From NCBI RefSeq assembly GCF_001419985.1, contig NZ_LJAL01000002.1, forward strand, positions 1 through 64,000: DNA of 64,000 bases, written 5' to 3'. This DNA comes from Loktanella sp. 5RATIMAR09. GTDB lineage: Bacteria > Pseudomonadota > Alphaproteobacteria > Rhodobacterales > Rhodobacteraceae. The stretch's first letter is position 1. Each line of letters opens with the position of its first letter. Position numbers and translations under genes: made by a program. The notes below the pieces were generated by a model, which was not told the origin of the DNA, ran no database searches, and saw only the letters and a list, made by a program, of their open reading frames with translations. Below, one piece after another: positions 1 through 8,478 of this stretch.

Positions 1-103
1 AAATCGGGTCGAAGTTCTGGATCATCGAATTCTTCAAGGTGTCGAATATGTTCCTCGAAGCCTAGCATTCTTCCCAAAATCGCGCACTGATGCTGTGGGA
101 TGC
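1..103. other. Left edge, ambiguous partial reading frames
   Basis: Two readings are possible and I cannot choose. On the plus strand a frame entering from the left ends in TAG at 63-65 and could be the last 20 residues of a protein. On the minus strand an ATG at 66-68 opens a frame that runs off the window after 22 residues, with a weak purine-rich stretch before it. Neither piece is long enough to recognise. Confidence 0.2.
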
Positions 104-292
104 CTAGTTCATTGTAGGCTGTGCCGAGCCAAGTGAAAGCTCCGCGACTTCTTCCAAATCCCAGTAGCGGTCTGCTTTGGCTTCGACATCCTCGATTGCG
201 TCCTCCCAACTACCCGCAAACACAGGAGTTACAGAGCTCAGCGCTAGAAACAGCCCCACAGAAACAATCCTAAACACTTTGGATGATAACAT
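104..292 (-). CDS. Small secreted protein, unknown function
   Basis: A 62-residue product from the ATG at 290-292. Residues 1-26 look like a Sec signal peptide: basic start (SSK, R), then a hydrophobic core, then an Ala cleavage region (PVFA). The mature part of about 36 residues is acidic and rich in Trp, Asp and Glu, which fits a small periplasmic protein. An in-frame upstream ATG at 377-379 would put about 29 polar residues before the signal and is unlikely. The neighbouring lipoprotein on the same strand starts about 840 bases upstream. I do not recognise a family. Confidence 0.5.
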   Translation of the reverse strand: MLSSKVFRIVSVGLFLALSSVTPVFAGSWEDAIEDVEAKADRYWDLEEVAELSLGSAQPTMN

Positions 293-360
293 TTTATGTG
301 ACCGAGCACTTTTCTTTATAGTTGTCTTAGTATTCGTGTGAAGATTAGGTGGCCTTGTTA

Positions 361-1131
361 CTACTGCGTAACGTCCCAACCCCTGACCAGTTCGAAGGTA
401 TGGACGTCGGTACCCAAATTGATCGTAAGAAGTATGTCCTGAGTGCTTTCAGCGCTTAATCTTGGCACCTCAATCCTCAAAACGCCACCATACTCCATGC
501 CTCGGTTCATTGTGGTGGGCTTGAGATAAGTTTCCTGCAGTTGCCCCAAAGTTCGCTCAGAGTTCGAAGAGATAGAGTTTATCTGCGCATTGGTGTTGGC
601 TGTCACAGCGGCAGTCGCCAATGTAGAAGCGGCGGGGTTGTATGTCGTGCCGGAGTAGGTTCCGTAGGTTCCGCCATAGTTGTAGGTTCCTGTTGTGGTT
701 TGTGGCTGTGAGGCGCTGTAAGCATTTGCAGCCCCGCCGATGGCCGTGGCTATAAGGGCGATGTTTCGGGAGCGCACTTCTGCAGCTTTGAGTTCTTCAT
801 AAGTGAATATCTTTGCGGCAACTCCATCAACCTGCGCAGCAATCGAACTAGTGGATAGGATAAACGGTGAACTTCTTGAGTTCCGTGCGACTAAAAAGAC
901 CTCAATTTGTGTCGAATTTGGCTCTGCGGTCGTGATGGAGCTCAGCGATACGGTCGTGTTAGACTTTCTGGATACGTTGATACCTCTTCCATCGAACAGG
1001 GTCTGCTCAATTGCAGGGCTATCCACAACTCGGACAGAGGTTGGTCCCTCACATGCCATTAGTCCAAATGTTAGTGTAGATATGATTGCAATTGCCTTGA
1101 GCTTTTTAATGCTCAAATCGTACTTAATCAT
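361..1131 (-). CDS. Putative lipoprotein with Gly/Tyr/Thr-rich linker
   Basis: A 256-residue product. I chose the ATG at 1129-1131 because AGGAACAGGCG precedes it; the longer frame adds 23 residues with no ribosome site. The N-terminus has basic residues, a hydrophobic stretch and a lipobox ending L-M-A-C, so lipid attachment at the membrane is likely. A low-complexity stretch of Gly, Tyr and Thr lies near residues 143-165. The C-terminal 70 residues look like a beta-rich domain. The region is AT-richer than the rest of the window. Function unknown. Confidence 0.6.
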   Translation of the reverse strand: MIKYDLSIKKLKAIAIISTLTFGLMACEGPTSVRVVDSPAIEQTLFDGRGINVSRKSNTTVSLSSITTAEPNSTQIEVFLVARNSRSSPFILSTSSIAAQVDGVAAKIFTYEELKAAEVRSRNIALIATAIGGAANAYSASQPQTTTGTYNYGGTYGTYSGTTYNPAASTLATAAVTANTNAQINSISSNSERTLGQLQETYLKPTTMNRGMEYGGVLRIEVPRLSAESTQDILLTINLGTDVHTFELVRGWDVTQ

Positions 1132-1554
1132 CGCCTGTTCCTTATGAAGATTTATCGTTCCCAAAGCTGAATAGGTTTCAACGAGGGGTTGAAGCAGCAT
1201 TCAGTTATCAGAGTCCATCATGAAGAAACTTTGACAAATTTGAGGCCTTAAAAAGTCTTCGAAGCTTTCAAGCCAACTTTGATATTTTAAAATCAGCGTT
1301 GCGCTCCAATTCACGAATTGTTTCGGCCTTCTGCCCAGGAATGGGCGCCAACACACTGGCACACTTTCAATCCACAACACACAAAATGTGGCCTATGCAA
1401 CACACATTCTCTATGGTTGGTGTAGTCGTTTTCACTGTAAGTATATGATAAAATTGTAAATTTTGTGTTGCTGAGCGAGGTTTGGGCTTCCCCGACCGCA
1501 CCAGTCTTTGTCCTGATTTGTGACCGGACATCCCCCATCAGTATCCCGTCTGCC
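1132..1554. other. AT-rich intergenic stretch, no gene seen
   Basis: About 420 bases lie between the lipoprotein start and the end of the VOC gene. A frame covering 1311-1691 on the minus strand has no plausible protein composition and overlaps the VOC gene, so I do not call it. I see no tRNA, clear terminator or repeat here. It probably contains the lipoprotein promoter. Confidence 0.4.
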
Positions 1555-1971
1555 CTATGCGTCACGTCTTGGCCCGTTCGGGTCGTTCGAGAATAAGGCG
1601 ATCTTGTTGCCAGTTGGGTCACGCAGGTAGCCAACGTAAAACTGCGGACCATAGGACGCGCGAAAACCCGGTTGACCATCGTCCATTCCACCGGCGGCTA
1701 GGGCTGCTGCGTGCAGGGCGCGGACCTGTGCCTGACTGCGTGCCTCGAATGCGACCATTGTCCCATTCCCCGAAGTGGCAGGTTGCCCGTTGAAGGGCGC
1801 TTTGACATAGAAGTCCGGGAAAGCAACAGACTGCTCCGGTTGATTGGGCAAGATGTAACTCAAGTCACCGTGGAATTTTTCCAGCGCGTAACCAAGGCTT
1901 GGCAAAAATGCAGAGTAAAACTGTTCTGCGCGCGTGATGTCGTCGGCACCGACGGTGACATAGGCTATCAT
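1555..1971 (-). CDS. VOC (glyoxalase/bleomycin-resistance) family protein
   Basis: A 138-residue, single-module vicinal-oxygen-chelate protein. It opens with the typical beta strand and D-(x)4-A-(x)2-FY pattern around residues 10-20. It ends with the family signature R-D-P-x-G-N-K-I around residues 117-124 (GYLRDPTGNKIALF). Such proteins are small cytoplasmic metal-dependent lyases, isomerases or resistance proteins; the substrate cannot be told from sequence. It lies 95 bases downstream of the pseudouridine synthase gene on the same strand. Confidence 0.8.
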   Translation of the reverse strand: MIAYVTVGADDITRAEQFYSAFLPSLGYALEKFHGDLSYILPNQPEQSVAFPDFYVKAPFNGQPATSGNGTMVAFEARSQAQVRALHAAALAAGGMDDGQPGFRASYGPQFYVGYLRDPTGNKIALFSNDPNGPRRDA

Positions 1972-2066
1972 GCTGTGCTCCTTTTCTGTCGGATAGTGAT
2001 ACGGCGCTTTCCAGTGCGCTTGCTGCCCCCTCCGGTTTTCGGCAGTCTTTTATGGCGAACCGGCAC

Positions 2067-2618
2067 TCATATTGGGTTGGCTTCTAGCCATGCTCCGCTT
2101 TCAATTCCGTCCAGCGTCCAACTGCCGACCCGCCAGCGCACCAGCCGCAGTGTCGGAAAGCCGATATGCGCTGTCATCCGCCGTACCTGTCTGTTCCGCC
2201 CCTCGCTGATGGTCACCTCGATCCATGTATCCGGCACGGATTTGCGAACCCGCACTGGCGGATCTCGGTCCCACAAAGCGGGCGGATCAATCAGGCGGAC
2301 CTTCGCGGGGCGCGTGGGGCCGTCTTTGAGCGTGACGCTTTCGCGCAGCGGGGCGATGTCCTTGTCAGTTGGCGCGCCTTCGACCTGGACCAGATAGGTC
2401 TTGCTCATCTTGTTTTTGGGGTCCGCGATCCGGGCCTGCAATTTCCCGTCGTCAGTTAATACCAAGAGCCCCTCGCTATCGCGGTCAAGCCGCCCCGCAG
2501 GATATACCCCGGGTACGTCCACAAACGAAGAAAGCGTGGGCCGCGGCGTCGGGCTCTTGGCGTCAGTGAACTGCGACAGCACGCCAAAAGGTTTATTCAA
2601 GAGGATCACACAAGCCAT
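2067..2618 (-). CDS. rluE: RsuA/RluE-family pseudouridine synthase
   Basis: A 183-residue enzyme of the RsuA/RluB/RluE/RluF family. The catalytic motif G-R-L-D-R-D-S-E-G is at residues 42-50 with the nucleophilic Asp at 45, and a basic motif GRNRQVRRM lies near residue 140. The short length and the absence of an N-terminal S4 domain fit RluE, which modifies U2457 of 23S rRNA in E. coli. The exact target here is inferred. No conserved partner is nearby. Confidence 0.85.
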   Translation of the reverse strand: MACVILLNKPFGVLSQFTDAKSPTPRPTLSSFVDVPGVYPAGRLDRDSEGLLVLTDDGKLQARIADPKNKMSKTYLVQVEGAPTDKDIAPLRESVTLKDGPTRPAKVRLIDPPALWDRDPPVRVRKSVPDTWIEVTISEGRNRQVRRMTAHIGFPTLRLVRWRVGSWTLDGIESGAWLEANPI

Positions 2619-2806
2619 AGGCCTGACTACCGTGCGGAAGGCTTGGTCGTCTATGCTCTTGTGCGTTACTGTTTGTGTTTGCCTGTCCCGCGCCCTGATC
2701 CGGGGCGCAAAGGCCCCGAACAGAGCGGCGGTATACTGATGTACTCTGGTAACACATTATAAATGAATAACTTTTTGTTTTACTTGAACGCAAACGCAGC
2801 TAGGTT

Positions 2807-4117
2807 GTGAACACAGATCAGTTAGAAAGCGCGCAGATGCCCCCAATCGCCGACCACCCCTTGCGCTATGCTATGGCGAATGAATTGCACGCCCGCCCGT
2901 TTCCCGCGGTCGGCGCCCCCAGCCGTGCGGCATTTCTTGCCATCAAACCGGCCAGCAATGCCGCGGGCCGTGATCGCGGGGCGGACCGTGCCCACCTGAT
3001 AGACCTGCTTGACCGTTTTGGGGCGCAGCATCCCCAGCCCGACGCGACCCACTATTTCGGAAAAATCGGGCGCCACCACTTGAAGTGGGAAAGCCATACC
3101 GAGTTTGTCACCTATACAATTTTTGGTGAAGGTGTCGCCGACCAGCCTTTCGATGCCGCTACCTTTTCGATCTTTCCCCAAGACTGGCTCGAGTCCGCTC
3201 CCGGTGTACGCGTCACCTCTGCGCTGATCCGCATCGAGGTGGCGGACGGAGATGTCGGGATCATTGAGAAAGCACGCGAATGGTTTGTTCCCGAAAGTCT
3301 CGCTATCAGTCGGGTCATCGAGAATGATCTGGTCGTCGCGGGCGATTTCCGTATTGATCATGCCGGACATACGCGGTTTGCCGTTTTCGCGCGGCCGGAT
3401 GTCGGCAATCGTCGTGTGGGCCGTGTTGTCCAGCGGTTGTGTGAGATTGAGACCTATAAATCCATGTCCATGCTGGGCCTGAGCCGTGCGCGTGAACTCG
3501 GCCCGCGGATGGCGGCCTTCGATGAAAAGCTGACAGGGCTTCTGGAAGACATGCGCGGATCAGACGGCGATCCTGCCAAGGTTCTGCAGTCCTTGCTCGA
3601 AGTGTCCGCCGAGATTGAGAATACGATCGCGCAAACCTCGTTTCGTTTTGGCGCCACGGTGGCCTACGAGAAGATCGTGAACCAACGGATCGAAGTCCTG
3701 CGCGAAGCCCGATTTGAGGGACGGCAGACCTTCAGCGAATTCATGATGCGCCGGTTCGACCCTGCAATGCGCACCGTCAATTCGACCAAGGAAAGGCTGA
3801 ATGCGATGTCCGATCGCGCCCTGCGTGCCGGTGATCTTTTGCGGACACGGGTGGATGTGGAACGCTCGGCACAAAATCAGGAATTGCTGACCAGCATGGA
3901 TAAACGTGCCGATCTGCAACTGCGCCTGCAACGCACGGTCGAAGGGCTTTCGGTTGTGGCAATCAGCTATTACGCCGTCAATCTTGTGCTTTATGTGATT
4001 GCCCCGATCAGCGAACCTCTGGGCATGAGCAAAGTGCTGATGGCCGCGCTTGCGACACCGGTCGTCTTGCTCTTGGTCTGGCTGATGGTCAATCGAATCC
4101 GCAAGCATATGGAATAA
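2807..4117 (+). CDS. DUF3422 family membrane protein
   Basis: A 436-residue protein with the DUF3422 N-terminus (HPLR followed by NELHARPF near residues 17-32). The long middle part is helical and probably coiled coil. Two hydrophobic helices lie near residues 385-430, so the protein is probably membrane anchored. The family is common in Alphaproteobacteria and has no assigned function. The GTG at 2807 is taken as start; an ATG at 2837 also fits and would remove ten poorly conserved residues. The upstream region contains a GC-rich hairpin (2701-2718) with no U tract. Confidence 0.8.
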   Translation: MNTDQLESAQMPPIADHPLRYAMANELHARPFPAVGAPSRAAFLAIKPASNAAGRDRGADRAHLIDLLDRFGAQHPQPDATHYFGKIGRHHLKWESHTEFVTYTIFGEGVADQPFDAATFSIFPQDWLESAPGVRVTSALIRIEVADGDVGIIEKAREWFVPESLAISRVIENDLVVAGDFRIDHAGHTRFAVFARPDVGNRRVGRVVQRLCEIETYKSMSMLGLSRARELGPRMAAFDEKLTGLLEDMRGSDGDPAKVLQSLLEVSAEIENTIAQTSFRFGATVAYEKIVNQRIEVLREARFEGRQTFSEFMMRRFDPAMRTVNSTKERLNAMSDRALRAGDLLRTRVDVERSAQNQELLTSMDKRADLQLRLQRTVEGLSVVAISYYAVNLVLYVIAPISEPLGMSKVLMAALATPVVLLLVWLMVNRIRKHME

Positions 4118-4180
4118 TCCGCCGCACTTGTAAGCAACGGAAACCATGGTAGGTTTCGCCAGAGCAAGTGGGGGAGAGCC

Positions 4181-5491
4181 ATGCGTATCGTCTTGGGATT
4201 GGTAACCATCATCGGCGCAGGGGCCGCTTTCGCCGACACGCTGCCCGCACCGTTGACCGATGCGGATTTCGCCCCCGTGCGTGACGTCGAAGCCCGTTTG
4301 GGACAGCTTTTGTTCTACGATCCTATCCTGTCCGGCAACCGCAACGTCTCTTGCGGGACCTGCCACCATCCGGCTTTCGGCACAGGCGATGGCCTGTCAC
4401 TGGGTCTCGGTGACGGGGGCATCGGACTGGGGCCGAAACGTGTAGCCGACCCCGATAATATGCCCGAACAGCGTATACCGCGAAATGCGCCGGCACTCTT
4501 CAACCTAGGCGCAAATGAATTCACGGTGCTTTTCCACGATGGCCGGATCGAGGTCGATCCTGATCGCCCCGGCGGGCTGCGCACGCCGCTGGATGCGGAT
4601 ATGGTCACCGGTTTTGCCTCGCTCCTTTCGGCGCAAACCATGTTTCCGGTGCTCAGCCCCGATGAAATGGCGGGCCACTATAGCGAAAATGAAATCTCCC
4701 AAGCAGTACGGCGCGGCGTGATCACGGGGCAGGGCGGTGCATGGGACCTGATCTCGCAGCGCGTGCGCGACATCCCCGCCTATGCTGACAGCTTTATCGC
4801 CACCTACGACCATATCGACACGCCTGATCAGATCACCTTTGCCGATATCTCGAACGCCATCGCGGCCTTCATGGAATTCGAGTGGCGCTCTGATAACGCA
4901 CCCTTCGACGCGGTTCTGCGCCGCGAGGCAGCACTGCCCGAACCCGCCGCCACCGGTATGCGCCTGTTTTACGGTGACGCGGGCTGCGCGAGCTGTCACA
5001 GCGGTCCGTTCCTGACGGATCATGAATTTCACGCAATGGCTGCCCCCCAGATTGGCCCCGGCAAGGCCGCGCGCTTTGAAAGCCACGCCCGCGACGAAGG
5101 GCGTTTCCGCGTCACCGGCGATCCCGCCGATCTTTATGCATTTCGCACGCCGTCATTGCGCAATGTGGCGTTGACAGGCCCTTACGGGCACGCGGGCGCG
5201 CACCGCGATTTGCGCAGCTTCATTGAAGCACATATTGATCCGGTTGCGGGGTTGGAAACCTATGATCTGACCAATGCTGTCCTGCCCGCACTTCCCGTCG
5301 ATGACACGCGCGGCCTGGCGGATAGTCAAGTCATTGCACAGGCCGTCACTTATACGCCCCGCCAGATCACAGATGCACAGATCACGTCCTTGGTCGCGTT
5401 TCTTGACGCGCTGACTGACCCTGCGGCGATTGATGGTAAACTGGGCATCCCCGACACCGTGCCAAGCGGGTTGCCCATAGACACCCCCTGA
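4181..5491 (+). CDS. Diheme cytochrome c peroxidase / MauG-family protein (copy 1)
   Basis: A 436-residue exported protein with a signal peptide (residues 1-18, ending AFA). Two c-type haem motifs are present: C58-G-T-C61-H62 and C269-A-S-C272-H273. The segment FRTPSLRNVALTGPYGHAG matches the family of bacterial cytochrome c peroxidases and MauG-like protein-modifying enzymes. I cannot decide between a peroxide scavenger and a MauG/MbnH-type oxidase, because the distal axial ligand is not obvious by eye. A clear paralogue lies at 17825-19126; both end in a nearly identical tail (PDTVPSGLP). GGGGGAGAGCC precedes the start. A CRTAC1-family gene is convergent 50 bases downstream. Confidence 0.85.
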   Translation: MRIVLGLVTIIGAGAAFADTLPAPLTDADFAPVRDVEARLGQLLFYDPILSGNRNVSCGTCHHPAFGTGDGLSLGLGDGGIGLGPKRVADPDNMPEQRIPRNAPALFNLGANEFTVLFHDGRIEVDPDRPGGLRTPLDADMVTGFASLLSAQTMFPVLSPDEMAGHYSENEISQAVRRGVITGQGGAWDLISQRVRDIPAYADSFIATYDHIDTPDQITFADISNAIAAFMEFEWRSDNAPFDAVLRREAALPEPAATGMRLFYGDAGCASCHSGPFLTDHEFHAMAAPQIGPGKAARFESHARDEGRFRVTGDPADLYAFRTPSLRNVALTGPYGHAGAHRDLRSFIEAHIDPVAGLETYDLTNAVLPALPVDDTRGLADSQVIAQAVTYTPRQITDAQITSLVAFLDALTDPAAIDGKLGIPDTVPSGLPIDTP

Positions 5492-5494
5492 CAT

Positions 5495-5532
5495 TTATTA
5501 TCGGCCCCTAAATATCCCCGCCGGAGGCATCT
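5495..5532. repeat. Intergenic repeat copy 1, shared with 17771-17808
   Basis: The core AAATATCCCCGCCGGAGGC (5510-5528) is identical, base for base, to the complement of 17777-17795, and flanking bases also match at many positions. Both copies lie directly after a MauG-like gene, in the same orientation relative to it, between convergent genes. It may be a dispersed 3'-end repeat of this genome or part of a duplicated block. Confidence 0.7.
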
Positions 5533-5541
5533 TTCCGCGCG

Positions 5542-7008
5542 TTAGCGCATCAACCGCAGCCGTTGATTTGCATCGGCCTGATGGCTGGTTTCCTGTCCAT
5601 CAGGCCAAATCACCGTTACATTGGCATTCTCTGCCGCACCTAAACCGAAATGCAGCGGCGCAGCTTTGCCACCGCCGTGCCCGCCGCCAATGGTCAGTTG
5701 CTGGCTTTGCCGGATTCCATCCGCGTGCACCACGACGGTTGCACCCACAGCATTCACATTCCCGCCGGACTGGGTCAGCGCAATCTCCAGCCAATTGCCG
5801 GTGTCCGGTGTGACATTGCGATAAAGCTCCATTGGCGCACGCCGGTTGACAACCACCAGATCAAGACGCCCGTCACCGTCAAAATCGGCCAATGCTGCGC
5901 CGCGCGCACGTTCTTTGGTTGCGACACCCGCACTAGCCGCGGTTTCGCGGAAGGTGCCATCGGCGTTTTGCATCAACAGGTTATTGGGGTCCCGGATCGC
6001 CAGTCCCGGCATCTGGTCGACGTTGCCTTTCGCGATGAACAAATCCGCGCGCCCGTCATTGTCCACATCCGCAAATTCGGCATGCCAGCCGGTAGAGGGG
6101 CGGCCGTCATCGCCGGTATGGGGGCGCTGGGCATAGGTGCCGATCGTGAAAGGGGCTGCGGCGTAGGTGCCGTCCTCTTGGGCCAATTGCATCAATTGGT
6201 CGCCCATGGATGTCAGCATGACCTCATCGCGCCCGTCACCTGTCAGATCACGGCTCGCGATGCCCATCCCCCAAAGCGAGACGTTCTTCCAGCCGTCATC
6301 CTGGCCTAGAAAACGCTGCTCGGTAATGTCCCACATCTGCTCATACCCTTCACGGACATAGTAGTGCCTGTCATTCGACAGCCGCAGGGTCGGGCGGCCG
6401 CGGGCGTCATTGGCCGCCAGAATAGACAAGGGGCAGAAACCGGGAGTGAGCAGGGTGCTTTGATAGCCGGACGTGCCGGGCCGCAGGATCACATTGTCAT
6501 CACATGCGCCGAACGGCCCGTCGGGATCTGTGCGGTCTACATAGTTGCCCACGGCCATGACCGGTTTGCCGTCATCCTCCCACCAGGCGGTAAAAGCGGT
6601 GGACCACGCATCATCTTCGGGCAGGTCATCGCTGGCGGTAAAGCGGCAATCAGCCTCTCCCATCAGCAACTGGTTCTGACCGACGCGCAAGACAAACAGA
6701 TCGATTGCGCCATCGGCGTCCACATCCAGAGGATAGGCGCCTGTAACGCCCGTCATTGTCGGTACGTCATGCGAAAGAAAGGTAAAGTCGCCTTGGTTGA
6801 CCAGCATTTGCGCGGGGTTTGCACCACCCGCCGCAAAGATATCCGGCAAGGCATCACCGTTACAGTCAAATACCGCAACGCCACCGCCGACGAAATGTTC
6901 CCACTCTCCGCCGTAGATATGTTCCGGCAACCCCGCCGAGCGATCCTCGAAAAGGGGGTCCGCCGCCACCGGTGTGGCCGCGAGAAGCAGCGCAAGGAGC
7001 CGCATCAT
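5542..7008 (-). CDS. CRTAC1-family secreted protein (FG-GAP/VCBS repeats, ASPIC/UnbV)
   Basis: A 488-residue secreted protein with a signal peptide at residues 1-16 (ends VAA). Several calcium-loop repeats of the type D-x-N/D-G-D-x-x-x-D are visible: FDCNGDALPD, LDVDADGAID, RDLTGDGRDE, ADVDNDGRAD and ADFDGDGRLD, as expected for a beta-propeller. The C-terminal 90 residues match the ASPIC/UnbV domain (GATVVV..., HFGLG, V-x-WPDG). Function is not established for the family. Its ATG overlaps the xylR stop by four bases, so it is translated from the regulator transcript. Convergent to the copy 1 diheme gene. Confidence 0.85.
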   Translation of the reverse strand: MMRLLALLLAATPVAADPLFEDRSAGLPEHIYGGEWEHFVGGGVAVFDCNGDALPDIFAAGGANPAQMLVNQGDFTFLSHDVPTMTGVTGAYPLDVDADGAIDLFVLRVGQNQLLMGEADCRFTASDDLPEDDAWSTAFTAWWEDDGKPVMAVGNYVDRTDPDGPFGACDDNVILRPGTSGYQSTLLTPGFCPLSILAANDARGRPTLRLSNDRHYYVREGYEQMWDITEQRFLGQDDGWKNVSLWGMGIASRDLTGDGRDEVMLTSMGDQLMQLAQEDGTYAAAPFTIGTYAQRPHTGDDGRPSTGWHAEFADVDNDGRADLFIAKGNVDQMPGLAIRDPNNLLMQNADGTFRETAASAGVATKERARGAALADFDGDGRLDLVVVNRRAPMELYRNVTPDTGNWLEIALTQSGGNVNAVGATVVVHADGIRQSQQLTIGGGHGGGKAAPLHFGLGAAENANVTVIWPDGQETSHQADANQRLRLMR

Positions 7009-8270
7009 CCGCGTGCCTCTCCCAAAGCTGCGGCCGTAACCGCCTCAAGCGCCAGCGCCGTGGCGCCGCGCGCCCAGATCATGCCGCCCCATGCGTGAAC
7101 CTCGACCTTGCACGGCGTGCGCCCGTCGCTCAGGGTGAGTTTTTGCATCTCCGCCAACACCTCTTTGGAGTAAAGATAGTCATATTGCATCCGCTCGCCC
7201 GACAGAATGATCAGGCCGGGATCAAAAAGCTGGATCACGTTGGAAAGCCCTAGCGACAGATAGCGCCCTGCGCGGCGAAAGATCGTGCGCGCGGCCTCGT
7301 TGCCGGATTTGGCCTGTGCAAAAAGCGCATCAAGCATCACATAGGGGCTTTGCGGAGTGCGCGGGTTGCGATCCAGTGCTGTTGCCGCCTCGCGCGCCAA
7401 TGCATAATCCGCAAGGTAGGCCTCAAGACACCCGCGCTGCCCGCAGCGGCACAGTGCCCCGTCAAGTTGCACCTTGGTGTGCCCCAGTTCCAACCCCATG
7501 CCGCGCGCGCCACGGAAAAGCCGGTTGTCGAGAACAAGGCCCATACCCACGCCATTCTCGATCGTGACAACAACGAAATCGGCAATCCTGCGACCCGCCC
7601 CGAACCATAGCTCTGCAAGGCTGAGCACATTTGTGTCGTTATCCACGTAAACCGGCACGCCAAACCGCGCCAGGAACGCACTGCGCATGTCAACATCGGT
7701 TTCAAGCAGGATGGGTGACCATGTCACGGTGCCGGTATCGTGGTCTACAATTCCGGGGATACCCATACCAACCGCTGATATTTCCGGCAGGGTCATATTC
7801 GCACCCTTCAGAATGCGGTCAATAAGGACATCAACCTCTTCCAGAACCGTATCAAGTGACTTGCGCCCGGGCGAAGAGGGCAGCGTCGTATCCGCAACAG
7901 GCCGGCCCGCGAAATCCGAGAGCACGGCAGAGTGCGTTTCATCCGACAGTTTTATGCCAATGACATAGCGCGCTTCTGGCACGACCTCGAGCGCAACAGG
8001 CGGGCGGCCGCGTCCACTTTCGCGGGGCAGGCCCTCAACTTCGCGCAAAAGCCCCGCGCAGATCAGGTCAGCGGTCAATGTTGTGGCGGATCCGGCACTG
8101 ATATTGAGTGCACGGGTGACATCAGCGCGAGCAGCGCGACCAGTTGCACGGACATGCTCGAACACCTGTTGACGTAAGGGCTTGGCGTCTGGCGAACCAG
8201 TGGACAACAATGGACCACAGCCGTTCGGATCCCCTGATTCGTCATTTTGGCCATCCATTGTGTCGTACAT
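7005..8270 (-). CDS. xylR: ROK-family transcriptional regulator of xylose genes (XylR type)
   Basis: A 421-residue regulator with an N-terminal winged helix (about residues 30-90) and a C-terminal ROK sugar-kinase-like domain. The ROK zinc motif CRCGQRGCLEAY is intact and GIPGIVD and DNDTN segments are present. It diverges from xylFHGBA, so it most likely represses that operon and is released by xylose; this role is inferred from position. The start is uncertain: the ATG at 8268-8270 has a poor ribosome site, and a second in-frame ATG follows four codons later. Its stop overlaps the start of the CRTAC1 gene. Confidence 0.85.
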   Translation of the reverse strand: MYDTMDGQNDESGDPNGCGPLLSTGSPDAKPLRQQVFEHVRATGRAARADVTRALNISAGSATTLTADLICAGLLREVEGLPRESGRGRPPVALEVVPEARYVIGIKLSDETHSAVLSDFAGRPVADTTLPSSPGRKSLDTVLEEVDVLIDRILKGANMTLPEISAVGMGIPGIVDHDTGTVTWSPILLETDVDMRSAFLARFGVPVYVDNDTNVLSLAELWFGAGRRIADFVVVTIENGVGMGLVLDNRLFRGARGMGLELGHTKVQLDGALCRCGQRGCLEAYLADYALAREAATALDRNPRTPQSPYVMLDALFAQAKSGNEAARTIFRRAGRYLSLGLSNVIQLFDPGLIILSGERMQYDYLYSKEVLAEMQKLTLSDGRTPCKVEVHAWGGMIWARGATALALEAVTAAALGEARG

Positions 8271-8375
8271 AGTTTAATCTCTGAATTAATGTGCCCGCTG
8301 CGCATCCTGAAATTCGCCTCATTTTCCAGAGTGCCCAAAATATTTGCACGTTCAAAGCATTATTTTCACATTTCG

Positions 8376-8395
8376 TGTCAATTTTTATTTTGACA
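8376..8395. promoter_or_regulatory. Perfect palindrome, candidate XylR operator
   Basis: TGTCAA (8376-8381), eight AT bases, then TTGACA (8390-8395) form a perfect inverted repeat in the xylR-xylF intergenic region, the most AT-rich part of the locus. The size and position fit a ROK-dimer operator. The right arm TTGACA also resembles a -35 box, so binding could block RNA polymerase. Binding is inferred. Confidence 0.55.
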
Positions 8396-8423
8396 ACTGA
8401 ATTTAATAAGTCATGCTGGCGGA

Positions 8424-8460
8424 CGTAGGGTCAAATGACCTACGCCCCAATGCATGGGGC
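8424..8460 (+). promoter_or_regulatory. Two adjacent hairpins in the xylF leader
   Basis: CGTAGG(G)TCA pairs with TGACCTACG (8424-8444, one bulged G). GCCCCA (8444-8449) pairs with TGGGGC (8455-8460). They lie just before the GGGAGGAAAAC ribosome site of xylF. They could stabilise the 5' end of the mRNA or affect translation. I do not recognise a riboswitch class. Confidence 0.4.
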
Positions 8461-8478
8461 ACACTATGGGAGGAAAAC

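Noticed and set aside
803-1147. 114-residue plus-strand frame inside the lipoprotein gene
   Set aside because: Antisense shadow of the lipoprotein, without a ribosome site or recognisable motif.
1311-1691. 126-residue minus-strand frame
   Set aside because: It overlaps the well-supported VOC gene in another frame and its composition (Arg/Thr/Ser-rich with scattered Cys) is not protein-like.
2701-2718. Intrinsic terminator before the DUF3422 gene
   Set aside because: The CGGGGC/GCCCCG stem has no T tract on either strand and lies between two divergent starts, so termination is unlikely.
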